Positions 12,101 to 23,566 of a stretch of 64,000 bases of DNA are shown piece by piece. The stretch's first letter is position 1. Each line of letters begins with the position of its first letter. Source of the DNA: Bursaphelenchus xylophilus (lineage: Eukaryota > Nematoda > Chromadorea > Rhabditida > Aphelenchoididae); NCBI GenBank assembly GCA_904066235.2, contig CAJFCV020000004.1, forward strand, positions 11,098,001 to 11,162,000. The letters run 5' to 3'. Under the pieces are notes generated by a model, which was given only the letters and a program-made list of their open reading frames with translations, made no database searches and was not told the DNA's origin. The translations under genes and the position numbers were made by a program.

Positions 12101-13913
12101 ACGGACGAAACTTCGGTGACATTAACTTCTTCCTTTAGCTTAGCGGGCTCTACAGCAACTTGAGAGGTGGATTCGGATGTCTCGAGGGTTTGAGAAGCTT
12201 CGGAAGCCTCCGTCTTGGCTTCAGCGGCCTCCAATGAAGGCTCAGTAGACGCTTCGGAATGAAGGAGAACAGTGTCAGAGGTGTTCTTGACTTCTGTCGC
12301 GGCTTCAGCCTTTGTTTCAGAGTGGGATTCGGAGATGGTCTCTGAGGCACTGTGGGACTCGGAGATGGACTCTGCCGCCGAATGAGATTCTGTGCGCGAT
12401 TCCAAGGATTTTTGCGACTCAATGCTTGCTTCGGAAGCAGCTGTAGCCTCCGTGGCCGATTCTGTTGCCTTCTGAGACCCGAGATTGGATTCTGAAGCCG
12501 TCTCTGTTGGGATATGCGCCTCTGTCGTAGATTCTACAGGCTTTTGAGATTCGGAGTTCAATTCTGATGCGGTCTCGGACTCGGTCTTGGATTCTCCGGC
12601 ATTCTGAGATTCAGCGTTGGTCTCAGAAGCAAGGCTGCCCTCAGACTTGGCTTCTTCGTTCTTCTGACCCTCAGAAGTAGACTCCGGAGCCAGAGTAGCT
12701 TCAGTTTGGGCTTCAACAGTCTTCAAAGCTTCTTCTTCCTTATGAAGCCACTCGGCGGGCTCAGTTTTGGCTTCGGAGTTTTCATTGCCGGCTTCAATCT
12801 TAGCCTCCTTCAATTTCAACTGCTCGGAAGTCAAGTCCGCCTCTGTGGCCACATTTCGTTCCGAGCTTTTCTCTCCGAAATGGACACTAGGAACTGTGGT
12901 CGGCTCAACTAAACCAACTTCCGTGCTCTTTCCATCGACTGGAAATTCGGTTTTCGCTAAGCCGTCAATCTCCGTCACGTCAATCATGACGTGTTTCGAC
13001 GCTGTTGCCGTATGATTTCTCTCCTCCTCGTCGATGATTTCCAGTTCGTGCGAGGCGCCGACTCGCGCCCGGTCCTTCGGCGACAGGGCGGGAAGATAGG
13101 CGAAGTAATCGCGCATATGGTACTCGGTCAGATAGTAGGGCTTGGACTGGCCGTTGATCGCGTAGATGTCGCAGATTTCGTACTTGTGGTCGTAGGTGAG
13201 AGAGCGGCAAACCCATTTGGAGGAAGTGTTCTGGAAAGAAATTATGGTCACTATGCGTTACGATAAGTTCAATTCTTTTTTAATTTCCCTTTTTTTGCAA
13301 TAAAGTTTGGTCCCGCCACGAAAAGCTTTAAATTTTGATAAAATGAAACCTAAACGCTTTGATGCAAAGATTAGTCTTCAAGTAGGCTAGAAAAACACAA
13401 ATTTTTTACCTGGTACAATTCACAGCGTTCCATACATTCCGTACAGGTCAAGCCACTGGTCCGATCAAACATAACAGCGTTGGAGATGGTCACTTCTGGC
13501 TCGGTATACCATTTTTCGGCGTCTGAAATTACATTTTAGTTATTGACTAAGTCTTCGAAGCGTTTGGTTAGGTCCCTATAGGCTTAGGAGACTAGACTTG
13601 TATCAGTCTGTCGGGAAAATAATGTGGCATTGTCGCAGTTGCACAGCAAATCTCCATCCGTCGCAAAGCAATGCTGGGCGATTTCAAGGCGTTAAAAATC
13701 CACTCGATCCACATTATTTGCCCGACGGACTTATAGCAAAAAGTTTTACAGCTTACCGAAATGACAATGTCCCATCGACTTGGCTTGCCGCCTGACCTTC
13801 GGCGGTGGAGGTCTGTAGCCGAGCCCGTGCACCACGCCCGCCAAGGAGAGGGCTTCGGCCATCAGGCTGGTCAGCAGGACGGCAGCCAACGCTAACCGCG
13901 TCGAACTACCCAT
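9111..13913 (-). CDS. Secreted PAN/Apple-domain protein with Ser/Thr/Glu-rich middle
   Basis: Seven exons on the minus strand: 13757-13913, 13410-13522, 10931-13230, 9976-10282, 9775-9909, 9527-9677, 9111-9253; all phases agree and give 1101 residues. Residues 1-25 are a signal peptide (STRLALAAVLLTSLMAEALS), followed by a KVRR site that a furin-like protease could cut. Residues about 50-130 form a first PAN/Apple domain (CTECMERCELYQ, WVCRSL, EICDIY). A long acidic, low-complexity region follows, built of degenerate ES-Q-ES-TEA units. Two further PAN-like modules occupy about 809-905 (LEECQKACIESSAFEC) and 912-990 (LRQCQIDCLQAQEKYGFRC). The end is Cys-rich and begins KWTHWSKC, like a thrombospondin type 1 module. 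The Cys at the exon 3/4 junction is made only after splicing. An extracellular, cuticle- or mucin-like role is inference. Confidence 0.88.
9290..9515. repeat. A/T-rich low-complexity tract
   Basis: Runs of AAAAT and AATAAAATA units inside the last intron (9254-9526) of the PAN-domain gene. Simple sequence, no coding signal. Confidence 0.85.
10683..10909. mobile_element. Palindromic MITE, CAGTGGCGGACC family
   Basis: TA-flanked palindrome (CAGTGGCGGACCTGATCC ... GGTCCTTCACTG) in the intron 10283-10930 of the PAN-domain gene; it ends 21 bp from that intron's 5' splice site. Confidence 0.85.
13604..13730. mobile_element. MITE, CAGTCTGTCGGG family
   Basis: Starts CAGTCTGTCGGGAAAATAAT and ends CCACATTATTTGCCCGACGG, in the first intron of the PAN-domain gene. 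The interior (GTCGCAAAGCAATGCTGGGCG) is shared with copies at 18004 and 27491. Confidence 0.8.
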
Positions 13914-14370
13914 AACTGCAAAAATGATGACTAAATTTACAATTTTTTTTTAAAAACGCGAAGAGCGGGAAAAAGAAGTTTAATAAAGGTATAAAATATA
14001 TGTTAACATGTCCTGTACTGTCTACAAAGCTGATTTTTTAAATTTTTAAGGTCCCTAAATACGACTACAACTCTTACTTTCATAAAATCCCGAGTAATGA
14101 AAGCGCAATTTGACCTAAAAATCGGAGGAATGTGTCAAAATCGCAATCATAATCTCGTCGATGCGGCAACAAGCAACTCGAGCGTTCCGGTTAGAATAAC
14201 AAATCCACCGGCTCCACGCAATAATCCGCAGAAATTCGCACCGGAAAATAGATCCGCGGAGAGTGATAGCGAGGTAACGGAACTCCCCGAAACACAAACC
14301 CCTCCCTTTCACTGCGCGCTTTCGTTTTCGGAAATAATAATTGATTTTTTTGGAAAAAAATTTGGTTTAT

Positions 14371-14525
14371 CAATCTGTCGGGAAAATAATGAACATTCTG
14401 TGTGGAATCGAAAATCGCATCGCCGTCGAGAAAATGAATTGTGTTGTGGCAAAATTAAATTGCTTTTTGGTTCAGCGACGCAAATGGCGCAGCGATATTG
14501 CCCTCATTATTTTTCCGACAGGCTG
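14371..14525. mobile_element. MITE, CAGTCTGTCGGG family
   Basis: Starts CAATCTGTCGGGAAAATAAT and ends ATTATTTTTCCGACAGGCTG. The interior carries the TCGCCGTCGAGAAAATGAA segment that defines one subfamily (also 3794, 29045 and 33208). Confidence 0.8.
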
Positions 14526-14559
14526 ATAATACTATTATAGTATGTTTGTAAGCCGCTGG

Positions 14560-14710
14560 AGTAATTTTTAGCGTCTGCATTGTGCAGAAAAAGTCAGGGT
14601 ACGAGTTACGGCCGAAAAAAACCAAATTGCACAGTGCAAAGTGAAATCTTGGCTTTTCACAAAACATGTCGCACAAATCACTCCGGCGACTTTGCGAACC
14701 GACTGGCTTA
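14560..14710. repeat. GCACTGTGC-rich short element
   Basis: Carries CATTGTGCAG, GCACAGTGCAAAG and an end reading CACTCCGGCGACTTTGCGAAC. The same arrangement recurs at 15072, 31968, 32660, 34090 and 61465. Confidence 0.6.
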
Positions 14711-15071
14711 TCGAATTGACCGACGAAAACGCACGAAAAGTCATTGAAAGAAGTCAGAGAAAAATACAACTTGTATCAATGTCTTTGCGAAACATTGAAT
14801 ATCGCGATTGCCACTTTTCAGCAACGGTTTCCTTGCCGTGCACAATAAGTATCATTACAAAATTAATATATTCTGAAGGACAAATGTGTCAGCTTTGAAA
14901 CACAATTTTCAGATTCGCGCTACACTTCGAAGCTAGCGAGATATTGGCAAAAATGTAAGGGGCAAATCTCATTTTTTTCATTTTTTCGGACGCCCGTCGG
15001 CGGCAAAAATTATTTGGAAGGCTGTGTATCGTTGAAATGTGTCATGACGGCATAACAAAAGTAATGACAAT

Positions 15072-15262
15072 ACTAGCCCTTCCGGAAAGTGGCCGGACTG
15101 AAATCGGCGACACGCACTGTGCAAAAACAAAAGCTTTCTTGGCACTGTGCAACTTTTGGCTTTTCGCACCGTGCAATAGGTGTTTTTCGGCCGCCGCTCG
15201 CATTTTGGCTTTTTTCGCACAGCGCAAATGCTAAAAATCAGTCCGGCGACTTTCTGCAAGAA
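15072..15262. mobile_element. GCACTGTGC-rich element with inverted ends
   Basis: Ends read GGAAAGTGGCCGGACTGA and, inverted, CAGTCCGGCGACTTTC. In between are GCACTGTGC, GCACTGTGC, GCACCGTGC and GCACAGCGC, each a near-palindrome. This is the clearest copy of the family. Confidence 0.65.
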
Positions 15263-16254
15263 CAAGTATGCCTTTTTTCCGAACTAAATAGTAGATTGTT
15301 TACATTCAATTTTGGGCTAAACGTTTCGGTTATTTCTGCAAAACGCGAGCCTAAAAACGCATGTGTTCGAAAAATTTTATACGAAATTTGAATCGGTAAG
15401 AGCTCAAACGAACTTAGAAGAGCAAATACCACAACTCATGGAAAATTTAGGCACCATGCCTGAGGCATTTTTTAATGCTGAAAAACCAAAAATTTAAACC
15501 CGATTGAGTGGAAATAGAAATGTCGGAAAACATAAAAAACTCCGGAAATCCCTTATGTCCTCCTCACCCTCCTCCTTGGCTTACTCCACTTGATGACCTC
15601 AGGGAATTTGCGAATTTACCTCCACCGCCCACCTTTTCACAACTTTCGCCTGCCGAATCCGGCTGAACGCTGATGCCGAGAGGGCGATTAGAAGCCGCCC
15701 CTTATTAAGCGCGCCATTCAAAAAAGTAAAAAGTCAAAAAAAAAGAACACTGGAGAAAAGATTTTCGTTACTCATACTCGCTTAACGGGTTGAGAGGGCT
15801 GCGAAAAAACGACGGCACATCTTCAATTAATCCGATCACAATTATCCCGCTCGATCAATCAGAAACTATGAGAACAATACTCCCGTTCGGGCGTCGTTTT
15901 CGTTTTCTCGATTACTCCGTGCGGACGAACAAGATTCCGCTCACGATAAACAGCCGATCAGCGAGGGCATTAAGCGGCAATGGCATCTGCAGAACAAAGG
16001 GATGATACCGTGCTGCGATTTAGGGGCTCCATTAAGGAGGAACGGGAGGAAGATTGGAAGGAAATGGAAATATTTGTAGTCTAGCTTAATTGGTATTTTT
16101 TGAAATTGCAGCGTTTTTTTGACGCAAGAAATTTGATGAAAATTGACTGACAGGAGAAATACACCAATTGTAACGCTCAAAGCTTGTTAAAACTTGAGCG
16201 AAAAATTTGATTACACTTTTATAAGATTGAGTGAAAAATTGGATTACACTGTTA

Positions 16255-16501
16255 CAGTGAGGGACGGGATCCAATGGCAAAAAACGTCGGCTTTTGCATC
16301 CCGGAAGGGGCCAACATGACTCCAAACCCTTCCCTTCTCTAAGCTATAAAACCCCGATTTAAAGAGCCCGCCTTGAAAGAAAGGGCGCGCTTTTCAAAGC
16401 GGAGTTTTTTAGCTTAGAGAAGGGAAGGGTTTGGAGTCATTTTGGCCACTTCCGGGATGCAAAAGCAGACGTTTTTTGCCATTGGATCAGGTCCCTCACT
16501 G
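16255..16501. mobile_element. Palindromic MITE, diverged CAGTGGCGGACC family
   Basis: TA-flanked 247-bp near-perfect palindrome (CAGTGAGGGACGGGATCC ... GGTCCCTCACTG). The arms differ from the other copies (CCAACATGACTCCAAACCC in place of the usual stretch), but left and right arms still match each other, so both changed together. Confidence 0.85.
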
Positions 16502-16905
16502 TATAAGGCAAATATGATTCCCTAAATCGCTTGTTACAGAAACGTCCATGATTTTTAGGTCGAAAGTTGGCGAAAATGCGACACTTTTTTGCAGATTTTG
16601 GCAGGAAAAGTTGTGTGTCTGCTTCTACCACTGACAGTAACGTCCCTACAAAAAATCATTTTTTTCCGCGTGAAACTGGCAAATTTATGGCCAAAAAGTG
16701 TTTAGTTTTCCTATATGACCGCTTTCATCGTCTCGTTAACCCTCTCGGCCGCAAAATTGTTGAACATCTTGCTTGCCCCTGCAAATCGCGAACTAAAATA
16801 TTCAATAACTGATATGTCGCTGAACTTCATTAGTAAATGCATTGCCTAGCCTGCCAAGGCCATTGAGAATGTTGGCGGTTCCTTCAGAGCACTCAAGTTG
16901 ATATA

Positions 16906-17545
16906 CAGTATGTGTAAAGGGTAAAAATATAGAATTTCGCAAATTTAATCAACCTCAGGCGTCTCGCAACGCATTTTTAATAGCTTGAAAACCCTCCAAA
17001 ACCGCCTATAAGCATTTTCATGAAGTCCATGGACATTTTCTGCGGCCCGCACCATGCTCAAAAATCACCAATTTTTTGCACCGTGCACTCACTTGTTTTT
17101 GCTTTTGCACCGTGCATTTGAAATATCGCTTGCGACGCAAGCTTTTCTCAATTTGGCTGCCGCTGTTTTGCCCAAAAATCTGCACAGTGCAAACAGCTTT
17201 TTTGAGGGTTGCACGGCACAAAAGCGAAGAATGCACTGTGCGTTGGCGACAAGCGTGGGAAAAGGTTCAGAATGCACTGTGCAAAATGAAAAAAATGTGG
17301 CTGCGGTTGAAAAGAACCTACGTCGCAGCGATATTTCGCTGCACAGTGCAAAAAACAAAGACATGTGAAATGCACAGTGCAAAAAACAATGGATTTTTGT
17401 GAACAGTGCGGACGCGGTAAAATTTCCATGCACTCTATGAAAATGCTAATAGACATTTTTTGAGGGCTTCCAAGCCATTAAAAATGCGTTGTGAGACCCC
17501 TCAAGTGGATTAAATTTGCGAAATTCTATATTTTTACCAACACCG
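16906..17545. mobile_element. TIR element packed with GCACTGTGC palindromes
   Basis: Terminal inverted repeats of about 90 bp (GGTAAAAATATAGAATTTCG ... and its complement), flanked by TA. The interior from 17050 to 17420 contains at least ten copies of GCACTGTGC/GCACCGTGC/GCACAGTGC spaced 15-40 bp apart. No transposase is visible. Non-autonomous, Tc1/mariner-type by target site. Confidence 0.85.
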
Positions 17546-18003
17546 TATAACAATTTTCTTTATGAAACTACTAATATTTGGTCGGTATCTTTAACCAAAA
17601 AAAATCTCTAGGATTTCCCTCATTTCTAATCCAACTTTCTCGCCGAAACAAGCCCTTATCCCCAAAGCAAATTCCCAAAGTGTGAAGATTGGGTAACCGC
17701 GACTTTATTTTGCGTGTTAGCGGCTTGATTTCCCTCCCACTCCTCTCGCTTTTTTTCGACTGTTTCAGAATCCTCGATTCTCGTCGATGGAGGGCGTCGC
17801 GCCGTCAAATGCGTTATGCAACGAGAACTTTGGGGGAAGGAAGAGGAATGCGGTTTCAAATTAGGCAAAACGAGTTGGGCGAAAAGCTCTGTCGTTTACA
17901 AGTTGTTTTTGGGTAATTCGTCAATGGCGTAGTTCACGGAGGAAGTGTGCGATTCGCAGAGGCTATTTTAAGCTTTGTGCGGAAGTCGGTGATTACATTG
18001 TGC

Positions 18004-18152
18004 CAGTCTGTCGGGAAAATAATGTGGATTTGTCGCGGCGAAAATTCTTGCATCGTCACAGTAGCAGACCAAATCTTTAGCCGCCACTAGCCGTCGCAAA
18101 GCGATGATGGGCGATTTCAAAGATAAATCCACATTATTTTCCCGACAGATTG
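18004..18152. mobile_element. MITE, CAGTCTGTCGGG family
   Basis: Starts CAGTCTGTCGGGAAAATAAT, ends ATTATTTTCCCGACAGATTG, with the shared interior motif CCGTCGCAAAGCGATGATGG. Confidence 0.85.
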
Positions 18153-18157
18153 ATAAA

Positions 18158-18388
18158 GGATGAGTTGAAGTTTTCAGGGCCCAGATTCAACTCTTACGAT
18201 CGTGGCTATAGGATTTTTCTAAACGATTTGAAGGTGCAAAAAATCCACATTATTTTCCCGACAGACTGCTATAGGATCAGTTGAAGTTTTCAGGGTCCAG
18301 ATTCAACTCTTACGATCGTGGCTATAGGATTTTTTAAACGATTTGAAGGCGCAAAAAATCCACATTATTTTCCCGACAGATTGATAAC
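18158..18388. repeat. Tandem duplication of a MITE right end plus flank
   Basis: Two direct copies (about 18158-18273 and 18274-18388) of a ~115-bp unit: GGATCAGTTGAAGTTTTCAG ... followed by a MITE right end (CCACATTATTTTCCCGACAG). A few base differences separate the copies. Confidence 0.85.
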
Positions 18389-21062
18389 CCACTACAAATC
18401 AGTTCCAGAAAATTTTATAGCTCTCGCTTTGCAGAATCAGATGAAATATTTAACGACTGTTGACAGATACATTCAACAACATTTGCCTAAAGAGAGAGTG
18501 TGAAAAATGCGGAGAGCGATCAGGGAAAAAACAAACAATTTTCAGGCTATACCTAGGCCAAGTTTGTCCGGAAAAATAGTCCTTTTTGTGGAGGCATTAC
18601 CCTCAAATTTCCTTTAAACTACGCATACACTTTGGCCATATACCACATGTTACTTCCTGAAATTTTTAGCCAGCGCTTTGCAGGGACAGCCGAGATATTC
18701 AACAAACATTGCCGCCAAGAGAATACGTATGAGGCGGAGAAAGTTCAGAGAGGAAAACACTTTTTGGCGATATCTTTGCCAGTTCTGCGCGGAAAAAATT
18801 GATTTTTTGTGGAAATATTACCCTCTACAGTGGAAATAAGCATCAAACTTTTCAAGCTAAATGTTGCAAAAAAATCTCAAAATCTCACTCGTTTTCACAA
18901 AGCGCCATTCCCGGCAAAAACTTTACTTCCCGCCCCTGCACAAACCGCTGACTCCGGGAGCCAAAGCAAGGGTTCCCAATGCCCATCCTACAAAAGAGAA
19001 CGCGAGCTCCTCACAACAGAAATCCAAATACCGGAAGGGGGAGGAATAACAATGAAATGGGATCCTATTATAAAAGTTAACCTCGCCGCCCGGCATCAAC
19101 TCTTCCCGACTGCCTTCCCCGTGTTTTTATTGTTTGATCGTCTTCGGTGCGTTTGTTTTTTGGGTTTATCCGGTTTCGTTTTTATCAATCCGAATCCCGC
19201 GGGGCGAACCCGTTCGGAGCCGGTTAACGTCGCGCCGTTAACTGGTTGTTAAGCCGCTGGCAGCGCGGAGGAAGGGGTTTTATGACGGGTGATAAGCTTG
19301 AACTTGACGCTGACAATTAATACATACATCAAACAGAGTCAGAGGCTGCAGCGGCGGGAATGAAAAGATGAAAAGTGAACGTTGCGATGGATGTTGTTGA
19401 ACTCGGCGATGCCTTGAGAAGCAAAAAATGAAAGGGATTTCCGTTACAAATGTCAGATCGAGACAAAAACAATCAATCAAAATAACTTGCGGGAAATGTC
19501 ATGCTAAAAGCTTTTATGCTGACAGCGGCAGTGCTCCAGGGGAGATGTTCAGATTTTTGATGACATTTGGGACAAACTTACAATAATTTTTTCTACCACG
19601 TATGTGAGACTCATAGTTTGCACTTTGCAGATACAAAGATTTTATAGGACAAAAGTGGCAAAAGTGTTGCATTTTTTCGCAAATTTTAACACGAAAAGTC
19701 CTGTGCCTATTCCTATCGTAGAAGGTAATGTTTCCACACAAAAAAATCCATTTTTTCCACGCGAACCCGCCAAACGTACAACCAAACAGTGCTGTTCTCT
19801 CTACCCGCTTTCCATGGTAAGCGTACTCTCTCAGCGACAAAGATCGCTCAATCTTTCGAGTTGCCCAGCAAAGCGCAAGCTATTAATTTCAAGAATCGAC
19901 AAGCCTATACCCGATTTGTGTACAAAGTTTAAAGAAAATCTGAGAGAAGAAACAGCCAAAAATCGTTTTTGTTTCGTCTGGCTGGCTCATTTCATTTTTC
20001 TTATCCTCTCAAACGATCGTTGAAAATCTCAGCGACTCAGCTTCAACTTGGACGCTTTGATTTTTGTGAAATAACTTCAGTCCCATTTAGGGAACATATT
20101 CTCTTAAGTTTGAAGGTTAGTCTTAAGATGTCGTTTGATGATTGTCTAATAAAATTATTGTTTATTGTATGAATAGTATAAGCAAAATTGGATATTTGCC
20201 AAAGGCTTTCTTATTTGGTCAGCTATTTCCAGAATTCTGCGAAAAACTACATTTCGTTTGATCTGTCTTTACAGTGCTTGGAGAATATTGTTTTTTTGCC
20301 CTAACAAAAAACATGACAATTCTGGAAAATACATCTGTTTTCTATAAGGTTGATTAAACTGTTCTAGGACAAAACGACAAAAGAAGACCGGCTCACAACA
20401 AGACCACCGTCGTAGCCCTAGAATAAATTGGTTTGAAAGTTTAGCCTGCAGTTTGCAGCAACAGCCGACATATCCAATCCTTCATGTCAAGCCAGAGTTA
20501 TAGAGGTCACAAACTGCTTTTTTCGGCCATATATAATATGTATAATTAGTAACTTTGCATGGACAGACGGGCGTTTTTATAAAGATATTTCACACCACAT
20601 AGGCAACAGAATGTTGGTGTCTCGTCATTCAACATTGCGAAGAAGATCAAATTGGCTCATGAGCAAATAATCTAGACTCTTGGCAAGTTGTGTTATCAGT
20701 TTTCGACTCAAATCGAAGAAGACTTCGAGAGCAGTTCCCACGGAAAAAAAGCATGGCTTCAGACAACCTTTTGACTCTTTCGCAATTTCTAAATAAACGT
20801 ATCATTATTTTTAGAACATACGTGTATTATCTCACAAACGAGTCCAACTACCCACTTTTTTGTCCTGATTCATAACCGTTGACGGCAAATTTGACCTGTT
20901 TGTTCAACTGCAAGTCTCAACTTCCTCGCTGATTTGCTATTCTACGAACATGGACAACTAACAACTCATCGTTACAATGTCAGCGGCAGTTGGGCAAACT
21001 TTTCTGGGACAAAAGAAGATTCGTGACGCTAACTCAACAAGTGTCCTCCCATAATCCAGGAG

Positions 21063-21069
21063 TATAAAA
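21063..21069 (+). promoter_or_regulatory. TATA box of the chitinase gene
   Basis: TATAAAA lies 39 bp before the ATG at 21108, the right place for a short 5' leader. The strong box fits the GC-rich, biased codon use of the gene, which suggests high expression. Confidence 0.7.
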
Positions 21070-21107
21070 GATGACGGAAGGTTGGTAGTTCCGTAGTATT
21101 TCCGAAA

Positions 21108-22287
21108 ATGAAACTCATTGTAGCCCTTGTTCTTCTGGCGGGAGCCGCGAGCAGCAAGACGATTGTGCGTCGCGAGGCGGCCGGCAAGATCCGAGGCTGT
21201 TATCTGACGAACTGGGCACAATATCGTCCCGAGCCCGGGAAGTGGAGCATCGACAAGTATGAGCCGGGCGTTTGTACGCACATTTGGTACGCGTTCGCCA
21301 AAGCGGATGCGGCTGGAACCATCTCGCCCACGGAGCCAAGCGACTTGACCAAAGGTTACAAGGACTTGCAGGCGTTGAAGCAGAAGGACCCCGGATTGAA
21401 GACGATCCTTTCGTTTGGCGGCGCTTCCTTCGGCGATTTCCCAACGATTGCGGCTAGCGACGCGTCCCGTCAGCTGTTCGCGAAGAACGCCGTCGAGTTC
21501 GCGAAGAAAAACGGCTTTGATGGAGTCGACATTGACTGGGAGTTCCCGACCGCCGGCCAAAAGGACTTGTTCACCCAACTGATCAAGGCTGTGAAGCAAG
21601 CCGCTGGCGGACTCTTGGTTACCGCTGCTGTCAGTCCGAATGCTGACAATGCGCAGCAAATCTATGACTTTGCCGGCCTCAAGGACTCGTTGGACTTGTT
21701 GAACATCATGGCCTACGATTTCCATGGATCTTGGGATAAGGTTACCGCGCAGAACGCGCCACTGTATGGAGAGGGAAAATTCACCGTGGACTACTTGACT
21801 CAGTTCTATAAGAAGGTAGGAGCTTAAAAATTGACGACGTTAAGTAGAAGTTAAATTACTTTACTCCTTCATCCTTCAGAACTTCCCCGCCGCCAAGATC
21901 CTCCTCGGAATCCCCACCTACGGCCGCGGCTGGACCTTGGCCTCAAGCGCCCCGAACCAAGGCCCCGGCTCACCAGCTCCATCCCCATCTCCAGCTCTGG
22001 CCGCCACCCAAACCCAAGGAGTCCTGGCCTACTACGAGGTGTGCCAAGTGCTCCAGCAAGGAGGAAAGGAGGCCTGGGACGACAAAACCAAAACCCCCTA
22101 TGCGCAGCAGGGCAACGTATGGTACAACTACGATGATGAGAAATCGGTGGGGTTGAAGGCCACCTACGCCAAGACCAATGGATTGGCCGGAGTTTTTGTG
22201 TGGACTCTTGATTTCGACGACTTTGAGAACGTGTGCAAGAAGGAGAAGTTCCCATTGTTGAAGGCCATCAAGAAGGCGTTGGCCTAA
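21108..22287 (+). CDS. Secreted glycoside hydrolase family 18 chitinase
   Basis: Exons 21108-21815 and 21880-22287 with one 64-bp intron (AAG|GTAGGA ... TTCAG|AAC, phase 0), 371 residues. Residues 1-17 are a signal peptide. The GH18 barrel shows the strand motif LSFGG (101-105) and the catalytic DxxDxDxE as DGVDIDWE (138-145) with the acid Glu145 intact. MAYDFHGSWD and the C-terminal GVFVWTLDFDDF, which closes the substrate cleft, are also present. It should therefore hydrolyse beta-1,4-linked N-acetylglucosamine outside the cell, for example in food, eggshell or cuticle chitin. No chitin-binding module and no membrane anchor follow the barrel. The segment after YGRGWTLASS is rich in Pro/Ser/Ala, as in many nematode and arthropod members. 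Confidence 0.95.
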
Positions 22288-22346
22288 GGAATTGCGTTGA
22301 AATTGGGCTGGAAATCAATAATTTATTCGTAATCTGGATGCATGAT

Positions 22347-22352
22347 AATAAA
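22347..22352 (+). terminator. Poly(A) signal of the chitinase gene
   Basis: AATAAA 60 bp after the stop codon. Confidence 0.75.
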
Positions 22353-22599
22353 GTAAAGCATTAAAGTTTATGTTGGGGCAATCACAAGAAGCTTGTAATA
22401 TATCTTACAAGGGAAGTCGTTCAGATCGCAAATGAACTATGACATGAGACCTGTGTGGTTTTATAGTCACATACTCTACTATATCGAATATAAAGGCATT
22501 TTTGCGTCTGGGCCTCCGCGGCCGAGAAAATCGACTATAAAGTTTCGCAAGAAGAGAGCGCCGAAAAAGTCCTCTCTCCGAAAGAAAACCCAAACAGCT

Positions 22600-22681
22600 G
22601 CCCAGTTGGCCGAGTGGAAAGAGCGCTCGTCTAACGAATCTTCTTTTGGGTCGGGGGCTGGGTTCGATTCCTTTCACCTGC
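22600..22681 (+). ncRNA. tRNA-like segment in left transposon arm
   Basis: Has a near-consensus box A (TGGCCGAGTGG, 22607-22617) and a consensus box B (GGTTCGATTCC, 22661-22671) 43 bp further on. The A box resembles type II tRNAs (Leu/Ser). The acceptor stem does not pair well and the T stem has mismatches, so it is not called a working tRNA; it looks like a tRNA-derived Pol III promoter. Confidence 0.55.
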
Positions 22682-23158
22682 AATGTAAAGGGTAAGACTA
22701 CTGTGTACACTACAGTATGCGTAAAAAAAAATTTTTTTTGTGTTTTTCCAATTTTATGTAGATTTGTGCCTTTTCTTGAGACAAAAACAAACAAATTTAG
22801 TCGACTTTTCTCCAGACTGTTAAAAATGGCATGACTTGGATTGATAATCGGAGAGCTTCCTGCGGCTACGCCGCAAGGCTATCGGAAAGTTGTCGAAAGG
22901 AAGTAAAGTGATTTTTTATCACTCTTTGATTTTGTTTGGACATGGGATTGGCGCCTAAAAATGTTGTGGCTCTCCTCTTGGCCGAGTTCGGAACCGGGAA
23001 CTCCGAAGACGCGACTTACGAGGAGATTCGGATGGCAACCCGACTGAAGATTCTGCTGTCTCAAGCGGCGGAAACGCGAATATTGAGGTTCAAACGGACG
23101 ATGAGATTGTGGACAACAATAGCAGTGGACTGAACGTCCGGAAGGACGTTCAGTCGAT

Positions 23159-23566
23159 GTGAAAACTATTCCCACCCGCTGTACCTCCTTGATTCAGCCA
23201 CTTGACCTATTCTTTTTCCGTATCTTCAAAGGATTTGTGAGGCGAATCCATAGTCACGTCCTCGCCAACGATCTAAAATTCCCTTTGTACAAAAGGGAAA
23301 ACATTTTAATTGTTTTAAATGTTTTCTACTCTCAATTTAAAAATCCAGTCTTTGATAACTCCAGGAAGTATTCGTTTTTCAAAGGAGGTTATCTTGACAA
23401 TAGGCCTCCTTCCTTCAAGACTCCAGTGGAGTATTGTTTCCCCCATGATGTCCACACAACTTGTTCTGCTTCTAGTTGTGACATCTTGTCTTTTGTTTTG
23501 TGCTCGTACTGTAATCAAAAACTTTGTTTTCATCATTTTGTTGAATGTGTTCACGACTGTTGTTAA
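23159..23566 (+). pseudogene. Tc5-type transposase, C-terminal remnant
   Basis: Reads through IPTRCTSLIQPLDLFFFRIF, the conserved block near the end of the DDE catalytic core. A basic linker follows, then a Cys/His-rich end (CDILSFVLCSYCNQKLCFHH ... CVHDCC) like the zinc-binding C-terminal domain of Tc5 transposases. The N-terminal DNA-binding part and most of the catalytic core are gone, so it cannot be active. Confidence 0.75.

Larger units (their letters stand above)
13914..21062. other. Repeat-rich intergenic region
   Basis: Between the divergent PAN-domain gene and the chitinase gene. It holds the inverted-repeat elements listed separately plus worn fragments of the CTNAG-target family (about 16510-16830, 18405-18870 and 19535-20070). 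Blocks at about 14100-14330, 15780-16000 and 18900-19250 are more GC-balanced and non-repetitive; they may be regulatory, but no convincing gene could be assembled. Confidence 0.6.

Noticed and set aside
14097..14540. 147-codon frame near the PAN-domain gene
   Set aside because: Its second half is MITE sequence. The first ~60 codons could be an exon (GAG|GTAACG follows), but no partner exon or domain was found.
17050..17420. Regularly spaced short repeats resembling a CRISPR array
   Set aside because: The 9-mers are spaced unevenly inside a TIR transposon in a eukaryotic genome, with no cas genes.
20958..21725. 255-codon minus-strand frame over the chitinase gene
   Set aside because: A shadow of the GC-rich GH18 exon; the plus strand has catalytic motifs and splice sites.
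22600..22681. A functional tRNA gene
   Set aside because: Boxes A and B are present, but the acceptor stem barely pairs, the T stem has mismatches and the anticodon arm cannot be folded convincingly.
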